Source of the DNA: Rubrivivax gelatinosus IL144
Lineage (GTDB): Bacteria; Pseudomonadota; Gammaproteobacteria; Burkholderiales; Burkholderiaceae_C
Reading direction: 5' to 3'
NCBI RefSeq assembly: GCF_000284255.1
Contig: NC_017075.1
Coordinates: forward strand, 3,162,001-3,226,000
DNA: 64,000 nt
Under the pieces are notes generated by a model that ran no database searches, had not been told where the DNA came from, and saw nothing but the letters and a program-made list of their open reading frames with translations. Both the position numbers and the translations under genes were made by a program. This document shows positions 50,707 through 59,949 of this stretch, one piece after another. Position 1 is the first letter of the stretch, and the number at the start of each line of letters is the position of its first letter.

Positions 50707-52533
50707 ATGTCAACGCAAGCCACCACCTCCCTCGACCTGAGTTCCGTCCACACCCTGCCCGAGCTGCTGCGCTGGCGCGTCGCGCTGAGCCCCGATGCCG
50801 AGGCCTACCGTGAACACGAGGCCGAACGCGGCTGGGTGAGCTGGACCTGGCGCGACTTCGGCGAACGTGTCGAACGCTGCGCGGCGGCGCTGGACCTGCT
50901 GGCGCCGGCACCCGGCGCGCGCATCGCGATCCTGCTGCCCAACGGCCTGGACGCGGTGGCGCTGGACCAGGCGGCGCTCTCGCGCGGCTGCGTGCCGCTG
51001 CCGATGCACGCGCTCGACAACCCGCTGTCGATCGCCTACATCCTCGTCGACAGCGGTGCCGAGCTGCTGGTCGCGCAGACCGAGGCCCAGTGGCAGGCGA
51101 TCGCCGGCTGCGGCGCGCTGCCGGCGACGCTGCGCCAGGTGGTGATCCGCGAACGCGACGAAGCCGCGGCGCCGGGCGCCGCCGGCGGGCCCGAGCTGCT
51201 GTCGCTGGCCGAGTGGCTGGCGCGCGGCCAGGACCGGCCGGCCCCGCCGCCGCTGCCGGTCGGCGAAGAAGACCTGGCCGCGCTGGTCTACACCTCGGGC
51301 ACGACCGGCAAGCCCAAGGGCGTGATGCTCACGCACCGCAACGTGATGGCCAACGTGAAGGCGGTGCTGGCGCGCATCGCACCGCGGCCGGACGACGTCT
51401 TCCTGTCCTTCCTGCCGCTGTCGCACACCTTCGAGCGCACCGCCGGCTACTACCTGCCGATCGCCGCCGGTTCGACGGTGGCTTTCGCGCGCTCGACGCA
51501 GCACCTGCCGGAGGACATGAAGACGGTGCGGCCGACGGTGCTGATCTCGGTGCCGCGCATCTACGAGCGTGTGTTCGTCAAGCTGCAGACGATGCTCGAA
51601 GGCTCGGCGCTGAAAAAGCGCCTGTTCGATATGGCGCAGGCCGTCGGCTGGCGGCGTTTCTGCCGCGAGCAGAAGCTGCCCGTGCCCGGCTCGGTGCCGG
51701 CGGCCTGGGACGCGCTGGTCTGGCCGCTGCTGGCTAGCCGCGTCAGCGCGCCGCTGCAGGCGCAGTTCGGCGGCCGGCTGCGGCTGGCGGTGAGCGGCGG
51801 CGCGGCGCTGTCGGCGCCGATCGCGCGCTGCTTCCTCGGCCTGGGCCTGCCGATCGTGCAGGGCTACGGCATGACCGAGAGCACGCCGGTCATCAGCTGC
51901 AACACGCCCGAGGACAACGACCCGGCGACCGTCGGCCGGCCGCTGGACGGCGTGGAAGTGCGCATCGGCGACAACCGCGAGCTGCTGGTGCGCGGCGCCA
52001 ACGTCATGCGCGGCTACTGGAACCGCCCCGAGGACACGGCGCGGGCACTCGAAGGCGGCTGGCTGCACACCGGCGACCAGGCCAGCCTGGACGGCGGGCG
52101 CATCCGCATCGTCGGCCGCGTCAAGGAGATCATCGTCACCGCCACCGGCGAGAAGATCGCGCCGACCGACCTGGAGATGGCGATCGTCGCCGACCCGCTG
52201 TTCGAGTCGGCCTGGGCCTTCGGCGACAACCGGCCGTTCATCGCCTGCGTCGTCGTGCTGGCCGCCGGGCCCTGGGAGCGGCTGGCACGTTCGCTGGGGC
52301 TGGACCCGGCCGATCCGGCGTCGCTGCAGGCGCCGGCGGCACGCGAGGCGGCGCTGGCGCGCATCCGCGCCGCGACGGCGGCCTTCCCGCATTACGCCCA
52401 GCCGCGCGCGGTCTGCCTGACGACCGAGCCCTGGACCATCGAGAGCACGATGATCACGCCGACGCTCAAGTTGAAGCGCAACAACCTCCAGTCGCGCTAC
52501 GGCGAGCAGGTCGAGGCGCTGTACCGGCGCTGA
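50707..52533 (+). CDS. Long-chain fatty-acyl-CoA ligase (FadD15-like)
   Basis: 608 residues. Core motifs are YTSGTTGKPKGVMLTHRN, SFLPLSHTFERTAGYY, VPRIYERVFVKLQ, GYGMTESTPVISCN, WLHTGDQA and RVKEIIVTATGEKIAPTDLE, typical of bacterial/eukaryotic long-chain ligases. The C-terminal end TPTLKLKRNNLQSRYGE carries the catalytic Lys. It makes acyl-CoA for beta-oxidation or lipid synthesis. Regulated perhaps through the 50672 palindrome. Divergent from the hemolysin-family operon. Confidence 0.92.
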   Translation: MSTQATTSLDLSSVHTLPELLRWRVALSPDAEAYREHEAERGWVSWTWRDFGERVERCAAALDLLAPAPGARIAILLPNGLDAVALDQAALSRGCVPLPMHALDNPLSIAYILVDSGAELLVAQTEAQWQAIAGCGALPATLRQVVIRERDEAAAPGAAGGPELLSLAEWLARGQDRPAPPPLPVGEEDLAALVYTSGTTGKPKGVMLTHRNVMANVKAVLARIAPRPDDVFLSFLPLSHTFERTAGYYLPIAAGSTVAFARSTQHLPEDMKTVRPTVLISVPRIYERVFVKLQTMLEGSALKKRLFDMAQAVGWRRFCREQKLPVPGSVPAAWDALVWPLLASRVSAPLQAQFGGRLRLAVSGGAALSAPIARCFLGLGLPIVQGYGMTESTPVISCNTPEDNDPATVGRPLDGVEVRIGDNRELLVRGANVMRGYWNRPEDTARALEGGWLHTGDQASLDGGRIRIVGRVKEIIVTATGEKIAPTDLEMAIVADPLFESAWAFGDNRPFIACVVVLAAGPWERLARSLGLDPADPASLQAPAAREAALARIRAATAAFPHYAQPRAVCLTTEPWTIESTMITPTLKLKRNNLQSRYGEQVEALYRR

Positions 52534-52541
52534 ACCGGCCC

Positions 52542-54056
52542 TCAGCCGCCGACGCGGAACACCGCCACCGCCCGCGCCAGCGTCGCGGCGCGCGCCTGCA
52601 GCGCCTGTCCGGCGCCGGTGGACTGTTCGGCCAGCGCGGCGTTGCTGCAAGCCGCCTCGTCGATGCGCGCCATCGCCCGCGTGGCTTCGGCGACGCCGCG
52701 CGCCTGCTCGTCGGTGGCGGTGGCGATCTCGCGCAGCCGGTCGGCGACGCAGCCCACGGCCTCGACCGCGGCCTGGACGTCGGCCTGCGCCGCCCCGGCG
52801 CGGCGCGAGCCTTCGGCGACGTGTTCGCTGCAGGCCGAGACCAACTGCCGCACCTGCTGCGCCGACGAGCGGCTGCGGTGCGCCAGCGCCCCGATGCGCG
52901 AGGCGACGACGGCGTAGGCGATGCCTTCCTCGCCGGCGCGCGCCGCGGCGGCCGAGGCTTCGCGCGACAGCAGCTCGGTCTGGTCGGCGATGTCTTCCAT
53001 CAGCTCGATGGTCTCGGCGGCGGCCCGCGTCGCGCGTTCGATCGCGCTGACCGTCGTCAGCAGCTCGGCCACCGACTGGCCGCCGCGGCGCGCCGTCTGG
53101 CGGGCGCCGTCGGCGGCGCGGTCGACCTCGCGTGCGGTCTCGGCCACGGCCTCGGCCGAGCGCGTGATCTGCTCCATCGCCACCGCAGTCACCTGCACGT
53201 CGGCCGACTGCTGCTCGGCCAGCGCCGCCAGGCGGCGGCTGCCTTCGGCGATCTCGTCGGCGGCGCCGGCGATGCTGCGGATCTCGTGGCGCACGTCGTG
53301 CACGACGGCGCGCATGTTCAGGTTGGCGAGCCAGATCGCGTGGCGCAGCGTGCCCAGCGAGCGGGCGCGTTCGTCGTCGCAGCGCGCCGCGAGATCGCAG
53401 CCGGCCAGGCGCGCGGCGGCCTCGGAGACGCCGCGCACGCGCGCGGCGACGCGGTGCTGGAACCACAGCAGCACGCCGGTCGCGGCCGCCAGCACGAGCG
53501 CGGCCTGCGCCGGCGGCGCCAGCCCGCGGGGCAGCACGGCGAGCGCGACGACGGCCAGCAGCCCGGCCGCCAGCTCCAGCGTCAGCCGCTGGTGCATCGG
53601 CCTGGGCGCCAACGGCCGCGGCGGCGCGGCCTCGCGCTCGTGTTCACGCGAGCGCGCCAGTTCGGCGTACAGCGCCTCGGCCGCCGCCACCTGGGCCGCG
53701 GCGGGCCGGTGGCGCACCGACATGTAGGCGACGATGCGGCCGTCTTCGAAGACCGGCGTGACGTTGGCGACGACCCAGTAGTGGTCGCCGTTGCGGCAGC
53801 GGTTCTTGACCACGCCGCTCCAGGGCCGGCCGGCGGAGATCGTGGCCCACATCTCGGCGAAGAGTTCCGGCGGCGTGTCCGGGTGCCGCACGATGTTGTG
53901 GGCACGGCCCAGCAGCTCGTCGGCGGCGTAGCCGCTGAGCTCGGCGAAGGCGGCGTTGCAGTGCGTGATGCGCCCTTGCGCATCGGTCGTCGAGACCAGC
54001 GTCACGTCGTCGCCGTAGGTGTGTTCTACCTGGGTGACCGGCAAGTTGAGCTTCAT
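52542..54056 (-). CDS. Aer-like PAS chemoreceptor with altered signalling tip
   Basis: 504 residues. N-terminal PAS domain of the Aer type (HCNAAFAELSGYAADELLG, NIVRHPDTPPELFAEMW, KNRCRNGDHYWV), probably FAD-binding for redox/oxygen sensing. Two short hydrophobic segments (LAAGLLAVVALAVLP; AALVLAAATGVLLWF), HAMP-like part, then a methyl-accepting domain. The conserved hairpin tip is altered: IADQTELLSREASAAAARAG, then EEGIAYAVVA. The usual form is [20 protein letters not shown], then [10 protein letters not shown]. Coupling to CheA/CheW may be weakened. Confidence 0.9.
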   Translation of the reverse strand: MKLNLPVTQVEHTYGDDVTLVSTTDAQGRITHCNAAFAELSGYAADELLGRAHNIVRHPDTPPELFAEMWATISAGRPWSGVVKNRCRNGDHYWVVANVTPVFEDGRIVAYMSVRHRPAAAQVAAAEALYAELARSREHEREAAPPRPLAPRPMHQRLTLELAAGLLAVVALAVLPRGLAPPAQAALVLAAATGVLLWFQHRVAARVRGVSEAAARLAGCDLAARCDDERARSLGTLRHAIWLANLNMRAVVHDVRHEIRSIAGAADEIAEGSRRLAALAEQQSADVQVTAVAMEQITRSAEAVAETAREVDRAADGARQTARRGGQSVAELLTTVSAIERATRAAAETIELMEDIADQTELLSREASAAAARAGEEGIAYAVVASRIGALAHRSRSSAQQVRQLVSACSEHVAEGSRRAGAAQADVQAAVEAVGCVADRLREIATATDEQARGVAEATRAMARIDEAACSNAALAEQSTGAGQALQARAATLARAVAVFRVGG

Positions 54057-54188
54057 GGCGAAACGCGGCGCCCGGCAGAATGTCGCATTAGTAGCAATTT
54101 TGCCACTTCAGACCGACAATCCCCAGCGCACAAGCCCGGCGGCCGCGGAATTTCCGCACATCCGGCACGGCCTTTGCCCGCGAGCGGC

Positions 54189-54383
54189 ATGACACCCGAC
54201 ATCCCTCCGCCGGCCCCCGACGAAACGATCGACGTGCACGACGACGCCGCATTGCAGCGCTGGGCCGAGCACTTCGGCGTGACGCCGAGCCAGATCGAAG
54301 AAGCGGTGCAAGCGGCCGGCCCGCAGGTGCGCGACGTCCAGAGCCATCTGCTGGACCAGGGCGCCAGCGCCGGGGCCGGCTGA
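54189..54383 (+). CDS. DUF3606 family small protein
   Basis: 64 residues. Fits DUF3606: ETIDVHDDAALQRWAEHFGV, TPSQIEEAVQAAGPQVRDVQ. Highly charged, soluble, unknown function; common as single genes in Burkholderiales. It separates the chemoreceptor from the type VI locus. Confidence 0.8.
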   Translation: MTPDIPPPAPDETIDVHDDAALQRWAEHFGVTPSQIEEAVQAAGPQVRDVQSHLLDQGASAGAG

Positions 54384-54398
54384 CGCGGCGGCCGCGGC

Positions 54399-57158
54399 TC
54401 AGCCCAGGCGTTCGCGCAGCGCGTCGACGAGTTCGGCCAACGGCGGCCAGGGCGGCGCCGGCAGCGGCTCGCGCGCCTCGTAATCGACGCCTTCGGCGCG
54501 TTCGGGCACCTGCTCGTGGCGGGCGTGGCCTTGCGCGTCGAGCCGGCCTTCGATCGTGCTGCCGCCCTCGAAGCGGATGCGGTAGCGCTGGCCGGCGAAG
54601 GGCCGGCCCTCGGCGTCGTGGTGCTCGATCTCGATCCAGTTCGGCGGCGCCCCCGGCCGCCCCTGTGGCAGCGCCGGGCGCGGCGCCGGCACGCGCCCCG
54701 GCCCCGGGAAGCGGTGCGCTGCCGCGGCCACCGTCAGCACGCCGGGCGTCGTGAGGCGCAGATCGGCACCGTCGAGCACGATCTCCGAACCGGCGGCGCG
54801 CAGCACGAGGCGGTGGCGGGCGACGAGGCGCAACTCGCCGCCCTGGGCCGACACCTGCAACGGGCCGTCGGCGTGCAGCGCCAGACCGCCGGCGTGGGCG
54901 CGCAGCGCCGCCTCGCCGTGGCCGGCGACGAACGCAACACCGGCGCCGGTGCTGGCCAGGCGGACCGCGCCACCGGCGACGAAGGCGGCGTCCTGGCCGG
55001 CCGCTGCGTGCCAGGCCCCGCCGGCGACGGCCGCCACGTCGCGCGCCGCGGTGTGCACCCGTTCGCCGTCGCTCGCCACGGCCAGCGTCGCCTCGGCGGC
55101 GAGCACCAGCCAGGCGGTTTCCGGGGCGTGGCCTTCGGTGCTGGTGGAGCTGGTGGCACTGGTGCTGCTGTCGAGGCCGTCGGCGCGTGTGGCGGCCGCA
55201 GCCGGGCCGGCCGGCGGTGGCAGCGCCTGGGCCGCCCGCGCCGGGCCGTCGGCGAGTGCTGACGGCCAGCCCTCCCCCGCCGGGCGCAAGGCCGCCACCG
55301 TCGCGCGGGCACTCTCCAGCCGCCGGTGCACCTCCTGCACGTCCATCTGCTCACCGTCGCAGGAGCCCCCGTGGGCCGCCCGGGCGTGCGTCGTCAGCAG
55401 CAGGCCCTGGCCCGCGCGCAGCGACGCGGTGCCGGCAGTGACCGCCTCGAAACCCACGCCGCGCAGGCCGCCGCGGCCGGCACTGCCGGCCGGCTGCGCG
55501 ACCAGCCAGCCCAGGCCCAGTTCGGCCGCCATCGGCAGGCTCGCCAGGCGCGTGCGCAACTGGCCCGTGGTGTCGTCGAGCACCCATTCGCCGGCGCAGC
55601 CGCGCGTCGGCGGCTGGCAGGCGCTGACGATGCCGGCCAGCGGCGCACCGGCGTACGGCGGCGGGTCGCGGCCGTTGAACAGCGCCCCCAGCACCACCGG
55701 CCGGTCGAGCTCGCCGTCGACGAAACCGACCAGCACCTCGGCACCGACACGCGGCACGAAGACGCTGCCCCAGCCGGCGCCAGCCAGCGACTGCGCCACC
55801 CGCACCCAGGCGCTGCCGCGGCGCCCGGCGGCGCGGCGCAAGGGCCACGGGGTCTGGGCAAGGCCGTCGCCGCCGGGGTCGGCATCGCCCTGCCAGGCGT
55901 AGCGCAGCTTGACGCGCAGCGCGCCGTCGGCCATCGGCAGGCCGTGTTCGACGCCGACCACGGTGGCGGTCTGCCAGCCGGGCGCCGTCGGCCGCGGCGG
56001 CCGACGCGTGACGAGCGCACGTTCGGCCGGCACCGCCTCGAAGCGGTTGCGATAACGGCCGGCGGCGGGTTCGGCTGCCCCGGGGGCATGCGCCCGGTCC
56101 GGCTCCAGCGCGTTGGCGGCCTCGTGGTGCACCGCCAGCACCGTGAAACGTCGGCCGCCGGCCTCGTCGCCGGGCAGGCCTTGCACCACGACCACCGTGC
56201 CGGCGGCCAGATCGCGGGCGTTGCCTTCGCCGCGCACGCGTTGGCGCCCGAGCTCGAAGGCCCGCAGCAGGCGCTCGGCCTGCACGCCGGCGGCGCTGCG
56301 GTCGGCGAAGCGGTCGACGCCACGCCGTTCGTGGTGCTCGGGCCGCGGCCCGGCGCCAAGATCGGACTCGCTGGCAGCGGCCAGCGACCCACCGCTGCGG
56401 CTGCACCAGCTTCCGAGCAGCACACGGGCAGGGCCGCCGCCGTGGTGTTCGGCCAGGCGATCGACGCTGTCGTGCCGCGCGCCGGCAGTGGCGGTGGGCG
56501 GATCGGCAGCAAAGCGCAGCGGGCCGAGTTCGGCGCGAGCCGTGCCCTCGTCGGCGACGACGAGGCGGTGGCGCCAGCGGCCCGAGGCCGCGGCAGCCTC
56601 GGCGGCCTCGCCTTGCAGCGCCTCGAAGTGCCAGGCCAGGCCTTCCTCGGCCATCAGCCGGATGCAGAAGGCCCAGTCGGTCTCGGCGTACTGGGTGCAC
56701 AGCGGCCGCCGCGGCAGCTCGCGCGTCAGCGCCAGCACCCAATGCGCTTGCGGCAGGCCGGCGAACACCTGCTCGAGGATCGCGGCGACGCTGGCGTCCT
56801 CGTGCAGCGCACAGCCGACGCGCTGCTCCAGCAGCGTGCTCCAGGGGCCCAGTCTCAGCGTCCAGCGCTCGCCGCCGGCCGCCGCGCCGGCCCAGCGGCT
56901 CTCGACGACCAGGCCGTACCAGGCACGCTCGGAACCGTCGGCGCGCTGCAGGTGCACGCCGAGTTCCTCGCCGAGCAGCGCGTCGACGTCGGCGCCGGGT
57001 TCGGCCAGCACCTCCAGCTGCAGCTCGAAGCCGCGGCCCACGGCCTCGTCGGCCTCCAGCCGTCGGGCCAGCAGCGGCACCTGCCCCGGCGGCGTCTGCA
57101 CCCGCAGCAGACGCCCCTGCAGCGACCAGCCGCCGACGAGGCCCTCGCCCGGGCTCAT
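54399..57158 (-). CDS. vgrG: Type VI secretion spike protein VgrG (TssI) with C-terminal extension
   Basis: 919 residues from the ATG at 57158, which overlaps the tssL stop. N-terminal gp27-like part (LARRLEADEAVGRGFELQLE, segment with CTQYAETDWAFCIRLMAEEG), gp5 OB-fold (FVPRVGAEVLVGFVDGELDR, PVVLGALFNG), then a DUF2345-type beta-helix region. After about residue 835 a proline-rich linker leads to an 80-residue beta-sandwich-like domain with an IRFEGGSTIEGRLDAQGHAR segment. This terminal domain may carry or bind an effector. No effector or PAAR gene is adjacent. Confidence 0.92.
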   Translation of the reverse strand: MSPGEGLVGGWSLQGRLLRVQTPPGQVPLLARRLEADEAVGRGFELQLEVLAEPGADVDALLGEELGVHLQRADGSERAWYGLVVESRWAGAAAGGERWTLRLGPWSTLLEQRVGCALHEDASVAAILEQVFAGLPQAHWVLALTRELPRRPLCTQYAETDWAFCIRLMAEEGLAWHFEALQGEAAEAAAASGRWRHRLVVADEGTARAELGPLRFAADPPTATAGARHDSVDRLAEHHGGGPARVLLGSWCSRSGGSLAAASESDLGAGPRPEHHERRGVDRFADRSAAGVQAERLLRAFELGRQRVRGEGNARDLAAGTVVVVQGLPGDEAGGRRFTVLAVHHEAANALEPDRAHAPGAAEPAAGRYRNRFEAVPAERALVTRRPPRPTAPGWQTATVVGVEHGLPMADGALRVKLRYAWQGDADPGGDGLAQTPWPLRRAAGRRGSAWVRVAQSLAGAGWGSVFVPRVGAEVLVGFVDGELDRPVVLGALFNGRDPPPYAGAPLAGIVSACQPPTRGCAGEWVLDDTTGQLRTRLASLPMAAELGLGWLVAQPAGSAGRGGLRGVGFEAVTAGTASLRAGQGLLLTTHARAAHGGSCDGEQMDVQEVHRRLESARATVAALRPAGEGWPSALADGPARAAQALPPPAGPAAAATRADGLDSSTSATSSTSTEGHAPETAWLVLAAEATLAVASDGERVHTAARDVAAVAGGAWHAAAGQDAAFVAGGAVRLASTGAGVAFVAGHGEAALRAHAGGLALHADGPLQVSAQGGELRLVARHRLVLRAAGSEIVLDGADLRLTTPGVLTVAAAAHRFPGPGRVPAPRPALPQGRPGAPPNWIEIEHHDAEGRPFAGQRYRIRFEGGSTIEGRLDAQGHARHEQVPERAEGVDYEAREPLPAPPWPPLAELVDALRERLG

Positions 57159-57895
57159 GGCCAGCGGATGCTGAGCCGCGCCGGCTCGGCCAGCGGCTGC
57201 ACGGCAGGCGGCAGGCGCGCCAGTTCCTGCTCGGTCCAGCGGTCGAGTTGCAGGCGCAGGGCCGCCCAGGCCAGCAGCACGACGCCGGCGCAGACCGCGA
57301 CGACGGCCCAGGCCGGCACCTGGCGGCGCAGACGGTGCACCAGATGGTCCGGCGGCTGGGCACGCGGCGCGAACGGGGCCCGGCCGCCGCGCCAGCGCGT
57401 GATCTCGTCGTCCAGGCGCTGCACCAGCCAGGCACGCGACTCGGGCGCCTGGAAGGCGTAGCGGCCCTGGTAGCCCAGCAGCAGGCACAGGCGGAAGACC
57501 TCCAGCACCGCGAGCCGCCGCGGGCCCTGCTCGCGCAGCCGGTCCAGGTGCTCGAAGAAACGTTCGCCGGCCAGCGGCTCGTCGAACAGCTCGTGCTGCA
57601 GCGGCTGCTGGAGCCAGGCCTCGCGCAGCAGCCCCGGCGCACCGAGCGCCAGCTCGTCGCACAGCGCGGCGAAGGCGAAGCAGGCCAGGCGGGCGTCGTC
57701 GGCGTCCAGGCCCCGGCGGCGGGCTTCGGCCTCGACACCGCCCAGCCAGTCGCGCAGCGCCCGGCGGAAGGCACGCACGTCGTCGGGCCGTGCCCCGGCG
57801 CGCACCAGCATCAGGGCATAGAAACCTTCGTGCAGCAGGCCGAGCAGGTCGGCCCGGGCGGTGGAGTCGTTCGGGGGGGCGACGGCGGCGTCCAT
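57155..57895 (-). CDS. tssL: Type VI secretion protein TssL/DotU
   Basis: 246 residues. DotU cytoplasmic domain: LLGLLHEGFYALMLVRAG, FAFAALCDELALG, FFEHLDRL, CLLLGYQGRYAF. A single TM (VVAVCAGVVLLAWAALRLQL, about 205-224) ends it. It lacks the OmpA-like peptidoglycan-binding domain of fused TssLs, so wall anchoring must come from another protein. Anchors the baseplate to the inner-membrane complex with TssM. Confidence 0.9.
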   Translation of the reverse strand: MDAAVAPPNDSTARADLLGLLHEGFYALMLVRAGARPDDVRAFRRALRDWLGGVEAEARRRGLDADDARLACFAFAALCDELALGAPGLLREAWLQQPLQHELFDEPLAGERFFEHLDRLREQGPRRLAVLEVFRLCLLLGYQGRYAFQAPESRAWLVQRLDDEITRWRGGRAPFAPRAQPPDHLVHRLRRQVPAWAVVAVCAGVVLLAWAALRLQLDRWTEQELARLPPAVQPLAEPARLSIRWP

Positions 57896-57898
57896 CGC

Positions 57899-59218
57899 TC
57901 AGCCCAGCAAGGCGTGCAGGCCCAGGCGCAGGCCCGGCAGCCCGTCGGGCACGTGCACCGCGAGCGCACGCGCCTGGAGCAGGCGCTCGTACCAGGGCCC
58001 CTGTGGCTCGACGAGGAAGCAGCAGGCGCCCGGCGCCAGCGGCAGCGCCGCCGGCCACTGCGCCGCATGCACCAGACGCACGCCGGCCACGGCCGAGTGC
58101 ACCAGGCGATCGAGGTCGTCGGGCGCGCCCAGCTTCAGCCGCGCCGGCACGGCCTCGATCAGCGCGGCCAGCGGCATCTCGGCCCGCGCCGAGAGGTACA
58201 GCGCACCGCCCGGCCCGGGCACGGCAGCGTCCAGGCGTGCCACGCGCAGCGAGGGCCGCGTCTCGTCGAAAACGATGTCCACCCAGCGCGCCGAGGCCAC
58301 GGCCTCCAGCCGCTCGCGCAGCAGCGCCTCCAGCATCGCGAAACCCGGGCCGGCATCGGCATGCAGATAGGCCGGCAGTTCCTGCGACGGCTCGGCGGCG
58401 AAGGCGGTCAGCGCGCCGGCCAGCTCGAGCAGCGCACCGAAGAGCCGCTCGGGCGCGCTGTCAGGCCCCAGGCGAGCGAGGCGGGCGCAGGCACTGCCGG
58501 CGGCCTGCGCCAGGGCCAGGGCCGAGGCATCGGCAGTGCGACCGTCGGCGCCCAGGCCCGCCGTGCCCAGGCGCAGGCCCTGCAGCGTGGCCAGCCGGGC
58601 GCGCAGGCGTTCGTTCATGCGCCGCTGCAGCGCCAGCAGCGCCGGAGCGCCGGCGAGCACCAGCGCGGGCGGCACGAAGTCGCGGTCCAGGGCCCAGCCG
58701 GCCGGGCTGCGGCACAAGCGCAGGAGCGGCAGGCCCGCAACCGTGCCACTGGCCGGCTGCAAACGCGGACGCCGCCGCAGCACGACCAGATCGGCCTCGG
58801 GCGCGCCGGTGAACCAGTCGCGCGCCTCGGTGGTGTGCGCGGCGTAACGCGCCGCGAGCCGGCGGTCTTCGCCGGCGGCGTAGTTGGCGGCATCGGCACG
58901 CATCGGTTCGAGCACCAGCTCCCAGGTCATGGCCGCGGCCGGCGACGCTTCGAGCGGCACCGGCTCGGGCAGCTCGTCGTCGCGCGGCGCGCAGACGATC
59001 TCGCCGTCGGGCATCACCGCCTGCAGCGCCAGCACGCGCAACAGGCCGGTCGCCAGCGCGTCCTCGTCGAGCTCCAGCGCGGCCAACCCCCAGGCGTGCG
59101 GCCGCAGCCAGCGCATGGCCTGCGCCAGCCGCGCCTCGTGGTAAGCGTCCTGGCGCTGGAAGTGCTGCGGGCGCAGGAACAGGCCTTCGCCCCAGAGGAT
59201 CTTGGCGGACGGGATCAT
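57899..59218 (-). CDS. tssK: Type VI secretion baseplate protein TssK
   Basis: 439 residues. The start KILWGEGLFLRPQHFQRQD is diagnostic of TssK. Further matches are AYLHADAGPGFAMLEALLRE and the C-terminal QGPWYERLLQARALAVHV. It connects the baseplate wedge to TssL/TssM. ATG at 59218, 7 bases after tssJ; tssL follows after 3 bases. Confidence 0.93.
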   Translation of the reverse strand: MIPSAKILWGEGLFLRPQHFQRQDAYHEARLAQAMRWLRPHAWGLAALELDEDALATGLLRVLALQAVMPDGEIVCAPRDDELPEPVPLEASPAAAMTWELVLEPMRADAANYAAGEDRRLAARYAAHTTEARDWFTGAPEADLVVLRRRPRLQPASGTVAGLPLLRLCRSPAGWALDRDFVPPALVLAGAPALLALQRRMNERLRARLATLQGLRLGTAGLGADGRTADASALALAQAAGSACARLARLGPDSAPERLFGALLELAGALTAFAAEPSQELPAYLHADAGPGFAMLEALLRERLEAVASARWVDIVFDETRPSLRVARLDAAVPGPGGALYLSARAEMPLAALIEAVPARLKLGAPDDLDRLVHSAVAGVRLVHAAQWPAALPLAPGACCFLVEPQGPWYERLLQARALAVHVPDGLPGLRLGLHALLG

Positions 59219-59225
59219 GGCGGGC

Positions 59226-59798
59226 TCACTCCGAGGACGGGCATCGCAGGTCTCCCAGGCGGTCGGCGCCGGCCGGGGGCTCCCAGGCGGCACCGGAGAC
59301 GAGCACCAGCGCGCAGCGATGCAGCGCCAGGCGGATGGGCTGGGGCGCCGGCAGCGGGAACACGAGCTTCCAGCGCCCCGGCGCCGGCGAGCGGAACAAG
59401 GCGGCCACGCCGAGCGCCTGCGCGCCGACCGGCACACGTTCGCGCAGGCTGAGCGTGCGCCCGGGGGCCAGCACCAGCTCGCGGGCGCCGTCGCCGGCCG
59501 CCAGGCGCTCGTAGCCGGCGCGCTGGAAGGCCGCCGGGTCGTCGAGCCAGCGCAGCTGCACGACGGTGGGCAGGGCCACGCCGTCGCTCGCGGCGTTGAG
59601 CAGGCTGCTGGCGTGCAGCTCGATCAGCGCTTCGGGCGGCGGTGGCGGCGCCGGCGACTGGAGGCCGACCGCCACCAGCACCTGCGAAGCCCAGGGCGGG
59701 ACCGTGCCGGAGCCGGTGGCGCAGCCGCACAACAGGCCGCACGACACAGCGGCCAGCAGGCAGGACAGCGGGACGACAGGGCGGCAGATGCTGGGCAT
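59226..59798 (-). CDS. tssJ: Type VI secretion lipoprotein TssJ
   Basis: 190 residues. Lipoprotein signal with lipobox LLCGCA (Cys about residue 26). Beta-rich mature domain with ELHASSLLNAASDGVALPTV and VQLRWLDDPAAFQRAGYE, LSLRERVPVGAQALGVAALF, matching TssJ. Outer-membrane anchor of the TssJLM complex. First gene of the minus-strand operon. Confidence 0.9.
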   Translation of the reverse strand: MPSICRPVVPLSCLLAAVSCGLLCGCATGSGTVPPWASQVLVAVGLQSPAPPPPPEALIELHASSLLNAASDGVALPTVVQLRWLDDPAAFQRAGYERLAAGDGARELVLAPGRTLSLRERVPVGAQALGVAALFRSPAPGRWKLVFPLPAPQPIRLALHRCALVLVSGAAWEPPAGADRLGDLRCPSSE

Positions 59799-59949
59799 GG
59801 CAGGGACCTCGTGCCGGCGATTGCAGCGCGGCACCGTCGGCAGCGCACGCCCCCCGGGAGAGCGGCCCCAGAGGGGGAATCGCCGCCCGCGACGGACTCC
59901 TAGAGTGCCGGACACCGCCTCGCCCCGAGGCCTGCCGGAGGACCTCCGC
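59799..59949. promoter_or_regulatory. Divergent promoter region of the two type VI operons
   Basis: 151 bases between tssJ (minus) and the TPR lipoprotein gene (plus). It must carry both operon promoters; no clear -35/-10 or activator site is assigned by eye. Confidence 0.4.

Noticed and set aside
50710..53466. 918-codon minus-strand open frame across the acyl-CoA ligase and chemoreceptor genes
   Set aside because: Antisense to one clear gene and out of frame with the other; low-complexity Arg-rich translation.
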